NCBI GenBank assembly: GCA_964436305.1
Contig: CAYTCI010000002.1
Span: 100,334-164,333, forward strand
Origin: JAKPUX01 sp964436305
GTDB lineage: Bacteria; Zhuqueibacterota; Zhuqueibacteria; Residuimicrobiales; Residuimicrobiaceae
DNA: 64,000 nt
Direction of reading: 5' to 3'
The notes beneath the pieces were generated by a model. That model made no database searches, was not told where the DNA came from, and saw nothing but the letters and a program-made list of their open reading frames with translations. The translations under genes and the position numbers were made by a program. This document shows, piece by piece, positions 23,727 through 32,204 of this stretch; the stretch's first letter is position 1; each line of letters starts with the position of its first letter.

Positions 23727-26540
23727 TCAGGGGAGCGGCTTCCCCTCCCGGTCCAGCAGGAGTGGCTCGCCCCATCCCAGTTCCCGCAGCGGCGCCAGTT
23801 GGTTCCTGGCGTCCCCGACCACGAGATAGATCATCTGCTCCGGATGCAGCAGCTTTTGCGCCAGCGCGGTATGGCGGAAATTGGCGAGGGCACGAATGAA
23901 GGCCTGCCGCTGTTCGACGCAGTCACCCGGCAGGTCATAGAGCGCCATCTGCTCGAGCAAACCGACCAGGGCACGCAGGGTCTCGTAGTTGCGCGCATTC
24001 GCCTTGAGCTGGGCGCTTTTGCTGAAAAGGAGATCCTCCTCGGCGATGCCCTGACGATAGCGCTGCACCTCGTCCCGGATGATCTGCACGGTCTCGCGTG
24101 TCGCATCGGACTGGACGCTGGTCGAGGCCATGAAGGTACCAGGGCAGTAGCCGCCACTGAAACGGGAGCGGGCGCCGTAGGTAAAGCCCTTCTCTTCACG
24201 CAGGATGAGATTGAGAATGCCGTTGAACGATCCCCCCAGCTTGTAATTCATCACCGTCGCCGGGAAAAAATCCGCATCGCGCGCCGTGAGGGCGAGATGG
24301 CCGGCGCGCACCTCTGACTGCCGTGCCCCCGGAAAATCGATGAAATAGAGCCGGGGCTGCCGGCCGGCGGGAGCGGGCGGCGGGGGGGAGGGCAAGGCGC
24401 TTTCATCGCCCTGCCAGCGTTTCTCGAGCGCGCGCAGCGATTTGGCGGCGCGCCGGAGGTCGATATCGCCGGCGATCGCCCAGTGGGCGCGCCAGGGCGT
24501 GAATTGGTCGCGGTAACAGGCCTGCAGGTCGGCCAGGCTCAGTCCGGCGACCTCCGCTGTCGTCCCCTCGACCGGCCTGGAGAAGGGATGGCCCTCGCCA
24601 TAAACCAGCCGGTTGAAGGCCTGATTGGCGATCGTCGTGGGACTGCTCTGGTTGCGCCGGATGGTCTCGAGGACCTCCTGTCGCAGCCGGAGGAATTCTT
24701 TTTCGTCCCAGCGTGGCTCGAGGAGGATTTCCCGGATCAGTTGCATCAACTCGGGCCAGCGCGACGAGAGCGAGGTGGCCGTCAAGGTGATCGCTTCCGC
24801 GGAGGCAGAGAGCGAAAGGGTGGCCCCGAGGTTGGCAATCGCCTCCTCGAGTTCGACCGGTGTCTTCGAGCGGGTTCCCTCCATCATCAGGGCGGCGAGC
24901 AGGTTGGCTGCGCCGCTTTTGCCTGCCCTGTCGAGCAGCGCACCGCCCGTGAGGGTCAGCGAGGCTTGCAGCAGCGGCAGTTCGGCCTGGCTGATGCCGG
25001 AGAGGCGCATGCCGTTTTTCAGGGGCTGGTGCCAGATCTGCGGCGAGCGCAGCAGGGGCTCGGGGCCAGCGGGAGGCTCGATCGAACGGTCGATGGTGCC
25101 AGGCCCGGCAGCAAGGGGCTTCTCTGCCAGGGCCGCAGCGAGAGGCGGGGTCTCGCCGGCAGGTGCGCTCTCCTCCGGCAGGAGGAAGGGCCGGGAATCG
25201 GCCGCGGCGAGATCGCGGCGTCCCTGTGGCACGAAGCTGCTCAGGACAAGGGGCTTGCCCTTGATATAGGTGGCGTAGACCTCCCGGATCTCGGCGGCGG
25301 TGATCGACTGCGCCTGGGCCAGATCGGTGGCGATGTACTCCGGCGAACCGGCATATTCATTATAGTGTGCCAGCTGCATCGACTTGCCCAGGACACTGGA
25401 GATGCGCGTGTACCAGCTGGTCTCCAGCCCCGCCTTGCAGCGCTGCAGGTCCCGGGCGGTGAAGCCGGTCGTCTCGAAGCGCGCCAGCGCGCGCCGGATC
25501 GCCTCCTCAACCCGGCTCAGGGGGATCTCCGGATAGGCGCGCACCCGGATGGAAAAGGTGCCGGCGATCTCTTCGCTGAACTGCCAGGCCCGCACCGCCG
25601 GGGTGAGCTTTTCCTCCTCGACCAGGATCTGATAGAGCGGCGATTTGCGCGAGCCGGCCAGCAGCTCGGCGAGAAAGCTCAACGCATGGCCCTCGCGGGT
25701 GAACTGGTGAGCCGTAGGGAAGACCATAGTGAGCTCGGGAGACTTGATGAAGGGATCTTCAAAGCAGGCGCGGCGGCTGGAATCAAGCCGGACCGGCATC
25801 GGCATGAGCGGCTCGACCTTCGCTCGGGCGGGAATCTCGCCGAAATAGGTGGCAATCCAGCTGCGGGTTTGCGCGGGATCGAAATCCCCGGCCACCACCA
25901 GGGTGGCATTGTTCGGGCCATACCACTTCCGGTAAAAGTCATGCACATCGGCCAGGGTGGCACGGCGGAGATCCGCCATCTCGCCGATCACCTGCCAGCT
26001 GTAGGGATGCCCGGGGGGATAAAGCAGTTTGTCGATGAGGTAACTGGTATGGCCATAGGGGCGGTTGTCATAATTCTGCCTTTTTTCGTTCTGGACCACA
26101 CCCTGCTGATTGGCGAAGGCCGCGGCGGTGACGGTGCTCAGCAGGTACCCCATGCGGTCGGATTCGAGCCATAATACCATCTCAAGGGCATTGCGTGGCA
26201 CGGTCTCGAAATAGACCGTACCATCGCTGTTGGTACCGCCGTTGAGTTCGCCGCCGGCACCCTGTATCTTTTTGAAAAACTGGTCCTGCCCGACATGCTC
26301 GGACTCCTGAAACATCATGTGTTCAAAAAGATGGGCGAAGCCGGTACGGCCCGGCACCTCGCGGTTGGAACCGACATGGTACTGGATGGCCACAGCGACC
26401 ACCGGGTCGGAGTGATCCTGGTGCAGGATCACCTCCAGGCCGTTCGGCAGGCGGTATTTTTCACAGGGCAGCTGAAACGGGGCGGCTGCGAGCGGTGCAA
26501 GGAGCAGGAGGAGCAGAAAAAGCGGGCGAAAGAGGGGCAT
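23727..26540 (-). CDS. Secreted M16 family zinc peptidase, two-module
   Basis: 937 residues with a signal peptide (MPLFRPLFLLLLLLAPLAA). The first half is an active M16 module: the inverted zinc motif HLFEH in FAHLFEHMMF near residue 69-73, and the downstream glutamate region. An M16_C domain follows (ADVHDFYRKWYGPNNATLVVAGDF). The second half repeats the fold without HxxEH (NGMRLSGISQAELPLLQ...; TPWRAHWAIAGDIDL), so it is probably the inactive clamp half, as in pitrilysin-like and pqqL-type proteins. Likely periplasmic and peptide-degrading. Single gene between a terminator and the divergent mra promoter. Confidence 0.93.
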   Translation of the reverse strand: MPLFRPLFLLLLLLAPLAAAPFQLPCEKYRLPNGLEVILHQDHSDPVVAVAIQYHVGSNREVPGRTGFAHLFEHMMFQESEHVGQDQFFKKIQGAGGELNGGTNSDGTVYFETVPRNALEMVLWLESDRMGYLLSTVTAAAFANQQGVVQNEKRQNYDNRPYGHTSYLIDKLLYPPGHPYSWQVIGEMADLRRATLADVHDFYRKWYGPNNATLVVAGDFDPAQTRSWIATYFGEIPARAKVEPLMPMPVRLDSSRRACFEDPFIKSPELTMVFPTAHQFTREGHALSFLAELLAGSRKSPLYQILVEEEKLTPAVRAWQFSEEIAGTFSIRVRAYPEIPLSRVEEAIRRALARFETTGFTARDLQRCKAGLETSWYTRISSVLGKSMQLAHYNEYAGSPEYIATDLAQAQSITAAEIREVYATYIKGKPLVLSSFVPQGRRDLAAADSRPFLLPEESAPAGETPPLAAALAEKPLAAGPGTIDRSIEPPAGPEPLLRSPQIWHQPLKNGMRLSGISQAELPLLQASLTLTGGALLDRAGKSGAANLLAALMMEGTRSKTPVELEEAIANLGATLSLSASAEAITLTATSLSSRWPELMQLIREILLEPRWDEKEFLRLRQEVLETIRRNQSSPTTIANQAFNRLVYGEGHPFSRPVEGTTAEVAGLSLADLQACYRDQFTPWRAHWAIAGDIDLRRAAKSLRALEKRWQGDESALPSPPPPAPAGRQPRLYFIDFPGARQSEVRAGHLALTARDADFFPATVMNYKLGGSFNGILNLILREEKGFTYGARSRFSGGYCPGTFMASTSVQSDATRETVQIIRDEVQRYRQGIAEEDLLFSKSAQLKANARNYETLRALVGLLEQMALYDLPGDCVEQRQAFIRALANFRHTALAQKLLHPEQMIYLVVGDARNQLAPLRELGWGEPLLLDREGKPLP

Positions 26541-26679
26541 GGCAGGGCTCCCTGATAAAGGTAATTGGAAACGGGCGCTGGTGCTATCCTTCCGGGATTA
26601 TGCGATATAGGTATTGGGGTCGGTCTGAGCAGACTCTTTCCCCGCCGCGCAAAAAAAAACAAAAAAACGCAGTTTTCCC

Positions 26680-26708
26680 TTGATTTTTAAAAGCTAATAA
26701 GCTATCTT
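26680..26708 (+). promoter_or_regulatory. Promoter of the dcw (mraZ) cluster
   Basis: TTGATT, 17 bases, TATCTT in an A+T-rich region. Expected transcription start near 26715, inside the MraZ operator repeats. Confidence 0.65.
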
Positions 26709-26709
26709 A

Positions 26710-26735
26710 TGGGTAGAAATGGAAAGATTTGGTGT
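26710..26735 (+). promoter_or_regulatory. MraZ operator: three TGG repeats at 10-base intervals
   Basis: TGGGTA at 26710, TGGAAA at 26720 and TGGTGT at 26730 stand exactly one helical turn apart, directly after the -10 box. Known MraZ sites in E. coli and Mycoplasma are three or four TGGGNN repeats with the same spacing in front of mraZ, so autorepression is the likely use. The second and third copies are imperfect. Confidence 0.7.
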
Positions 26736-26760
26736 TTTATACCCATTTTTAGGAAGTTTT

Positions 26761-26797
26761 AGGAGGTTATCCCCGCGCTGTTGGGATAAACAATACC
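26761..26797 (+). promoter_or_regulatory. mraZ ribosome site with a hairpin between Shine-Dalgarno and ATG
   Basis: The consensus AGGAGG (26761-26766) stands 31 bases before the mraZ ATG, too far for normal use, and no in-frame start is closer. The intervening bases form a 7-bp perfect hairpin (26767-26773 with 26783-26789, 9-base loop). When folded it leaves an effective spacing of eight bases. A hairpin-bridged site of this kind is known from phage T4 gene 25. The fold is read by eye. Confidence 0.5.
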
Positions 26798-27277
26798 ATG
26801 GCTGAGCTCTCCGGATCCTATACCATCACTCTGGATGCCAATCGGCGCCTGGCGCTGCCCGCGAAACTCTACTATTCGCAGGAGGACGGGCTGCGGGATC
26901 GGATCAAGATCACCCGCGGGATCGGCAAATGCCTTACCGGTTATTACCGGGATGAATGGAAAGTGCTGGTTTCCTCCTTAAATAAATTAAATGTAGATGA
27001 GAAATCCAAACAAATAATGAAACGCCACATCATCGGCGCGGCGTCGGATTGTGAATTGGACAAGCAGCGGCGGCTGATCCTGCCGGAAAACCTGGTGGCG
27101 TATGCCGAGCTGCCCGAGGATGGTGAGGTGCTGGTGGTGGGGTGTGGTGAGGTCTTCGAGATTTGGAACCCGGCGCTCTATCAGGAGGATGCCCGGGCGA
27201 GTGAGGAGACCATTCAGGATATTTTTGGCCGGATTTCGCTCAGCGCATCCGGTTCATCCTCCCCGGAGTTGAACTGA
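26798..27277 (+). CDS. mraZ: Transcriptional regulator MraZ
   Basis: 159 residues made of two SpoVT/AbrB-like swapped-hairpin modules: GSYTITLDANRRLALPAKL near 6 and DCELDKQRRLILPENL near 83, each with the D(x)xxR pattern used for DNA contact. MraZ represses the dcw operon by binding TGG repeats at its own promoter, which are present at 26710-26735. First gene of the cluster, 16 bases before rsmH. The ribosome site is unusual (hairpin at 26767-26789). Confidence 0.95.
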   Translation: MAELSGSYTITLDANRRLALPAKLYYSQEDGLRDRIKITRGIGKCLTGYYRDEWKVLVSSLNKLNVDEKSKQIMKRHIIGAASDCELDKQRRLILPENLVAYAELPEDGEVLVVGCGEVFEIWNPALYQEDARASEETIQDIFGRISLSASGSSSPELN

Positions 27278-27293
27278 GCAGCGGGGAGGCGTT

Positions 27294-28226
27294 ATGGAAG
27301 GGTATCACCAGTCGGTGCTCGTCCGGGAGGTTCTCGAGCAGCTTCAGGCCCGGCAGGCTCGTCTGGTCTATGATGTAACGGCCGGCGACGGTGGACATCT
27401 GCAGGCGTTTTTGCAGACGATGCCGTCTGCGGGACGGGTTGTGGGCATCGACAGAGATCCTGAGGCCTTGCGGAGGCTGCGGCAGCGGCTGGCCAGTTAC
27501 ACAGATCGATTCCAGGTTGTACGCGGGAATTTTCGCGATCTTGAGACCCATCTGGCTGATTCCGACCGGGGCCATGTTGATGTCATTCTCGCCGACCTGG
27601 GTATTTCCACCCTGCAAATCACTGATCCGGAGAAGGGATTTATGTTTTCCGCCGACGGTCCGCTTTCGATGCAAATGGATCCGCAAAGCGGAATCAGCGC
27701 CGCCGAGGTCGTCAATACCTTTGATGCCGACCGGCTGGGCGAGATCATCCGCACCCTGGGCGAGGAGCGTGCCTGGCGGCGTATTGCGCAGGCCATCGTC
27801 CGGGAGCGCGCCCGCGGCCCGATCGAACGCACCGGCCAGCTCGCGGCGATCGTGCGCGCAGTGGTCCCGGGACCCTTCGCGGTCAAGAGCTGCGCCCGGG
27901 TATTCCAGAGTTTGCGCATCTTCGTCAATGACGAGCTCGAGAACCTGCGGCGGTTTCTCCCCCAGGCGCTCGCAGCCCTGCGACCCGGCGGCCGCCTCGG
28001 TGTAATTTCCTTCCATTCGCTCGAAGACCGGATCGTCAAGGAGTACTTTCGCCAGCAGGCCGATCCCTGCATCTGCCCCCCGAAACTTCCGGTCTGCGTG
28101 TGTGGCGCGGTACCGCAGCTGCGGATTATCGGCAAGATGGTCGTCCCCTCGCCGGCAGAGGTGGCCCTTAATCCCGGCGCACGTTCCGCCAAATTGCGCG
28201 TCGCCGAAAAACTGCAGCAGGCCTGA
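27294..28226 (+). CDS. rsmH: 16S rRNA m4C1402 methyltransferase RsmH (MraW)
   Basis: 310 residues, normal length. N-terminal YHQSVLVREVLEQL, SAM-binding DVTAGDGGHLQAFL near 25, then VDVILADLGISTLQ and the C-terminal VISFHSLEDRIVKEYFR, all diagnostic. It methylates N4 of C1402 in 16S rRNA at the decoding centre. GGGGAGG precedes the ATG. Second gene of the dcw cluster. Confidence 0.97.
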   Translation: MEGYHQSVLVREVLEQLQARQARLVYDVTAGDGGHLQAFLQTMPSAGRVVGIDRDPEALRRLRQRLASYTDRFQVVRGNFRDLETHLADSDRGHVDVILADLGISTLQITDPEKGFMFSADGPLSMQMDPQSGISAAEVVNTFDADRLGEIIRTLGEERAWRRIAQAIVRERARGPIERTGQLAAIVRAVVPGPFAVKSCARVFQSLRIFVNDELENLRRFLPQALAALRPGGRLGVISFHSLEDRIVKEYFRQQADPCICPPKLPVCVCGAVPQLRIIGKMVVPSPAEVALNPGARSAKLRVAEKLQQA

Positions 28227-28230
28227 GCCG

Positions 28231-28635
28231 ATGCGACCGCAATCGTCCCGATATCGCCAGCCGGTGCGCAAGAGCCAGTACCTGCGCAACCGCGAGCAGG
28301 TTTTCTTCATGCTCGGTATCATCGCCGTGCTGGTCTTTTTAAAGGTGTGGCAAAAGGTCAACGTCGATCATCAGCTGCGGCGCAATGGCGCTCTGCAGCA
28401 GCAGCTCCTGACCCTGCAGGGCGAAAATGCCCTGCTGGAGGTCCGGATCGATGAGCTGCGATCGATGCAGCGCATGGACAACCTGGCCCGCAGCGACCTT
28501 AAGCTGGTCCCGGTGCCCACCATCAAGCTGAAAGAAAAGAACCTTCTCGATAAACTCGTCGATATTCTGGATGACTGGCAGCGCGAACCCGACCACAAGG
28601 GGCGCGCGGGCAAGAAAAACACTGACAAGCCATGA
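28231..28635 (+). CDS. ftsL: Cell division protein FtsL-like
   Basis: 134 residues: a basic cytoplasmic tail, one membrane helix (FFMLGIIAVLVFLKVW, about 26-41) and a coiled coil with heptad leucines (QQQLLTLQGENALLEVRIDEL). It ends in a charged tail. Topology, size and place between rsmH and ftsI identify FtsL, a bitopic partner of FtsQ and FtsB in the divisome; sequence similarity itself is weak, as usual. The start at 28231 is four bases after the rsmH stop. Confidence 0.85.
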   Translation: MRPQSSRYRQPVRKSQYLRNREQVFFMLGIIAVLVFLKVWQKVNVDHQLRRNGALQQQLLTLQGENALLEVRIDELRSMQRMDNLARSDLKLVPVPTIKLKEKNLLDKLVDILDDWQREPDHKGRAGKKNTDKP

Positions 28636-30782
28636 ACTACGCCTATAACCGCACCCAGCAGCAGCGCCAGGATCAATCACGGCTGCAACTGTATTACCGG
28701 GGAATCGCCTTCGTCATCCTGGTCCTGATCCTGCGTCTGCTCTATATCGAACTCTTTATGCGGGAGAAATTCGAATTGCTCGCTGAGAAGCAGTATCTGC
28801 AGGAGGTCCGGCTCGATCCGGTGCGCGGCGGTATCTTCGATCGACGCATGCGGCCCCTGGCGATCAATGTGCCCTCGGTCTCGATCGGCGCCTACCCGCT
28901 GCGCATCACCCACTCGGGCGCCACCGCGCGCAAGCTCAGCCGCGTCCTCGGCATCTCCAGCTCGACCCTGCAGGCCAAACTGCGCAAGGATCGCACGTTC
29001 GGTTACCTGGTGCGGCGCGAATCCCGGCGGACCGGTCTCGAGGTCGAGGCGCTGGGACTTGAAGGCGTCAGTATCATCAAGGAGTATGCCCGCCAGTATC
29101 CGCTGGGCGAGGTCGGCAGCCAGATTCTCGGCTTTATGGATGCCGATGGTCACGGTATCAGCGGCGTCGAAAAACGCTTTGAGCCGGTGCTCTATGGCGT
29201 GCCGGGCTATGCCGTCAAACAAAAGACCGCCGTCGGCAATCAGTACACCTTTTATCATCCCGATTATCCGATGCAGCAGGCCGAGGCCGGCGGCCATGTC
29301 GTCCTGACCATCGACGCCTCCTATCAGGGTATTGCGCACCGTGAGCTGCGCCGGACCCTGCAGGAGACCAACGCCGACAGCGGCGTCGTCGTCATCATGG
29401 ATCCCAAAACCGCCGAGGTCCTTGCCATGGCCTCGGAGCCCTGCTTCAATCCCAATGCCTATGGCAAATACTCCCCCTCCTCGTACCGCTTGCGCGCCAT
29501 TACCGACCAGTTCGAGGCGGGGTCGACCTTCAAGCTGGTGACGATGGCCGGGCTGCTCAATGAAGGGATCTACACGCCGGAGGACAAGATCTTTTGTGAG
29601 AACGGCGAATGGACGGTGATGGGGGAGACGATCCACGACGTACATCCCTATGGCACGCTGACGATGCACGACATCATCGTCAAATCCTCCAATATTGGCA
29701 TGGCCAAGTCCATTCGCGATAAGGACAAGAGCCTGGTCTACCGTTATGCGCGCGATTTTGGCTTTGGTGCCAGGACCGGGGTCGGGCTGGATGGCGAGGC
29801 CAGCGGGCAGCTGCGCGACATGTCGCAGTGGTCCGGATTCACCCCCTACGCCATGGCTTTTGGCCATGAGATCGCGGTGACGCCCCTGCAGATGGCCAAT
29901 ATGTTCTGCACGATCGCCAATGGCGGCACCCTGCTCTCTCCCTACATTGTACGCGAGATCCAGGACGCCGGGGGGCAGCCTCAGCAGCGCAACAGCCCGA
30001 AGGCGATCCGCCGGGTGATTTCGCCCGAGACGGCTGAGCTGCTCAAGTCGATGATGGCGGATGTGGTGAAGGAAGGCACAGCCAAAAAGGCGCAGCTCGA
30101 GGGGCTGGCGGTGTGCGGCAAGACCGGGACGGCGCGCATGGTGCGCAGTGGTGGTGGCGGATACATCAAGGGGCAGTATATTGCCAACTTTGGCGGATTC
30201 TTCCCGAAGGATCAGCCGGAGGTGGTGATCTATGTGATGATCGACAATCCCAAGGGAAGCTATCTGGGAGGAGATGTTGCGGCTCCATGTTTCAGAAGGA
30301 TAGCCCAGCAGATCCTCTATCAGCGTGGGGTGGATGTGGAGGCGGAGGAGGGTGAAGCGTTGGATCTGAAATTTGTCAAACAAGACCGCAGGATCGTGCC
30401 GAACTTTATCGGCTTCAATCGTTCTGCGGCGGTGCAGATGGCCGGCGATCTCAATATCGAGCTGGATATCACCGGCCGCCAGGGTGTGGTGGTCGAGCAG
30501 ATGCCCAAAGCAGGAACCGAGATCGCCATTCCTGCGCGGATCCGCCTGGTTTGCCGGGACGATTCCGGCGAGGAGGCCCGCCATCTGGTACCGCGCGTGA
30601 CCGGTTTGCCGATTCGCAATGCCCTGAATGTCCTCGCTGCGGAGGGCATCACCGCTGTGGTCAGCGGCAGCGGCAAGGTGATTTCGCAGCAGCCGCCCCC
30701 GGGCCGCCATGCCAATCCCGGCGACCAGGTGCTGCTGGTGTGCGAATCCTCGATCGATTTGCGCAAACTCCTGATCTTTTGA
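28632..30782 (+). CDS. ftsI: Division transpeptidase FtsI/SpoVD-type (PBP) with two PASTA domains
   Basis: 716 residues. Membrane helix near 25-42, PBP dimer domain (VRGGIFDRRMRPLAINVPSV near 58), then the transpeptidase with S298-T-F-K301 (catalytic serine), SSN near 353 and KTG in CGKTGTARM near 497. Two PASTA repeats close the protein (about 583-640 and 648-712), each opening with a VP motif (IVPNFIGF; LVPRVTGL). PASTA domains are typical of Gram-positive PBP2x/SpoVD but also occur in FCB phyla. It makes septal cross-links with FtsW. ATGA overlap with ftsL. Confidence 0.95.
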   Translation: MNYAYNRTQQQRQDQSRLQLYYRGIAFVILVLILRLLYIELFMREKFELLAEKQYLQEVRLDPVRGGIFDRRMRPLAINVPSVSIGAYPLRITHSGATARKLSRVLGISSSTLQAKLRKDRTFGYLVRRESRRTGLEVEALGLEGVSIIKEYARQYPLGEVGSQILGFMDADGHGISGVEKRFEPVLYGVPGYAVKQKTAVGNQYTFYHPDYPMQQAEAGGHVVLTIDASYQGIAHRELRRTLQETNADSGVVVIMDPKTAEVLAMASEPCFNPNAYGKYSPSSYRLRAITDQFEAGSTFKLVTMAGLLNEGIYTPEDKIFCENGEWTVMGETIHDVHPYGTLTMHDIIVKSSNIGMAKSIRDKDKSLVYRYARDFGFGARTGVGLDGEASGQLRDMSQWSGFTPYAMAFGHEIAVTPLQMANMFCTIANGGTLLSPYIVREIQDAGGQPQQRNSPKAIRRVISPETAELLKSMMADVVKEGTAKKAQLEGLAVCGKTGTARMVRSGGGGYIKGQYIANFGGFFPKDQPEVVIYVMIDNPKGSYLGGDVAAPCFRRIAQQILYQRGVDVEAEEGEALDLKFVKQDRRIVPNFIGFNRSAAVQMAGDLNIELDITGRQGVVVEQMPKAGTEIAIPARIRLVCRDDSGEEARHLVPRVTGLPIRNALNVLAAEGITAVVSGSGKVISQQPPPGRHANPGDQVLLVCESSIDLRKLLIF

Positions 30783-30789
30783 GGGCAAG

Positions 30790-32193
30790 ATGGCTTACGC
30801 GGATCTGACATTGGCCAACATGGTGCACTGGAGCGGCGGTCGCTGGACCGGGGATCCGCTCCTGCTCTCGCGCCGCCTTGGCGGCGTCGCCAGTGACTCG
30901 CGCACCGCCCGAAACGACGAGCTCTTCGTCGCCTTGCCCGGCGATACTTTCGACGGCCATGATTTCGTCCGCCCCTTCCTCGCGGCCGGCGGTACCGCCG
31001 CTCTGGTTTCGGAAGCCTGGTACGCCACCCAACCGGGTGCGCCGGCTGCTGCGCCGCTCATTGTCGTTCCTGATACCCTCCAGGGACTGCAGGCAGCGGC
31101 GCGCGCCTACCGCGAAACCTTTCAGATCCGCGTGGTCGCGGTCACCGGCAGCGTCGGCAAGACCAGCACAAAGGAGGCCATCTACAGTGTTCTGGCCCAG
31201 CGTTACGGCGTGCTCCGCAATGCCCGTTCTTTCAATAACCACATCGGCGTCCCGCTGACGCTGCTGGCCCTGCGCGATGATCACCAGATCCTGGTCGCAG
31301 AATTGGGCACCAACCATTTCGGCGAACTCGATCTCCTGGGCGGACTGGTCCAGCCGGAGATGGCCCTGATCACCACCATCGGTTTCGCCCATCTTGAGTA
31401 TTTCAAGGATCTGGCCGGAGTCACCCGGGCGAAATTCGAGATCTTTCACCACTGCCGTCCAGACGGCTTGGCGCTCTACAATGCCGATGACCCCATCCTG
31501 CGGACGCAGCGCTACCCGCTTGCGCGGACTTACTCCTATGGCTTTGACCATCCTGCCGACCTCCATGCCGAGCTGCTCGGCTGCGATGAGGAGGCCCGCT
31601 ATACCCTGCGACTGCTCGGCCGGGAAGTCAAGCTGCCCCTGAGCGGGCGCCACCATGCCGCCAATGCCCTGGCAGCAGCTGCGGTGGGAGTCCAGTTCGG
31701 CCTGACCGCCGATGAGATCGAGGATGGATTGTCCGCGTTGACCGCCGTCGACAAGCGCATGGCCCTGCTCCGCCAGGGCGGCGTGCTGTTGATGAACGAT
31801 ACCTACAACGCCAATCCCGGCAGCTGTGCCGCGGCCCTGCAGACCCTGGCCGATTTTACGGTCATCGGCAAGGGGCGGCGCATGGCGGTGCTGGGCGATA
31901 TGCTGGAACTTGGCAGTTATTCCACCAGCGAGCACCGCAAGCTGGCCGATCTCGCGGCTGGCCTCCACATTGATCGTGTCTGGCTCTATGGTCGCGAAAC
32001 CCAGGCGACCCTCGAGCGGGCGGACGAACTCGGCCTGGCGGCGCAACATTTCAACTCCAAGCAGGAACTCGAGGCGGGGCTGGCTGCAGCCATCCGCCCC
32101 GATGATGTGCTGCTCTTCAAGGGGTCGCGTGGCATGCAAATGGAGACTCTGGTGGAGGCGCTCCATCGTCATTTGGCTGCTCAATCTAACTAA
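30790..32193 (+). CDS. murF: UDP-MurNAc-tripeptide--D-Ala-D-Ala ligase MurF
   Basis: 467 residues. N-terminal Mur domain (GGVASDSRTARNDELFVALPG), P-loop VTGSVGKTSTKEAI near 118, central FNNHIGVPLTLL and GTNHFGELD, and C-terminal NDTYNANPGS near 338, all MurF-specific. It adds D-Ala-D-Ala to the peptidoglycan precursor. Normally murE lies between ftsI and murF; here only seven bases separate the two genes, so murE must be elsewhere. Confidence 0.96.
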   Translation: MAYADLTLANMVHWSGGRWTGDPLLLSRRLGGVASDSRTARNDELFVALPGDTFDGHDFVRPFLAAGGTAALVSEAWYATQPGAPAAAPLIVVPDTLQGLQAAARAYRETFQIRVVAVTGSVGKTSTKEAIYSVLAQRYGVLRNARSFNNHIGVPLTLLALRDDHQILVAELGTNHFGELDLLGGLVQPEMALITTIGFAHLEYFKDLAGVTRAKFEIFHHCRPDGLALYNADDPILRTQRYPLARTYSYGFDHPADLHAELLGCDEEARYTLRLLGREVKLPLSGRHHAANALAAAAVGVQFGLTADEIEDGLSALTAVDKRMALLRQGGVLLMNDTYNANPGSCAAALQTLADFTVIGKGRRMAVLGDMLELGSYSTSEHRKLADLAAGLHIDRVWLYGRETQATLERADELGLAAQHFNSKQELEAGLAAAIRPDDVLLFKGSRGMQMETLVEALHRHLAAQSN

Positions 32194-32204
32194 CGGACAG
32201 ACTC

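Noticed and set aside
28677..30788. 703-codon minus-strand frame opposite ftsI
   Set aside because: Antisense of a gene with intact penicillin-binding motifs; no domain recognisable in the frame.
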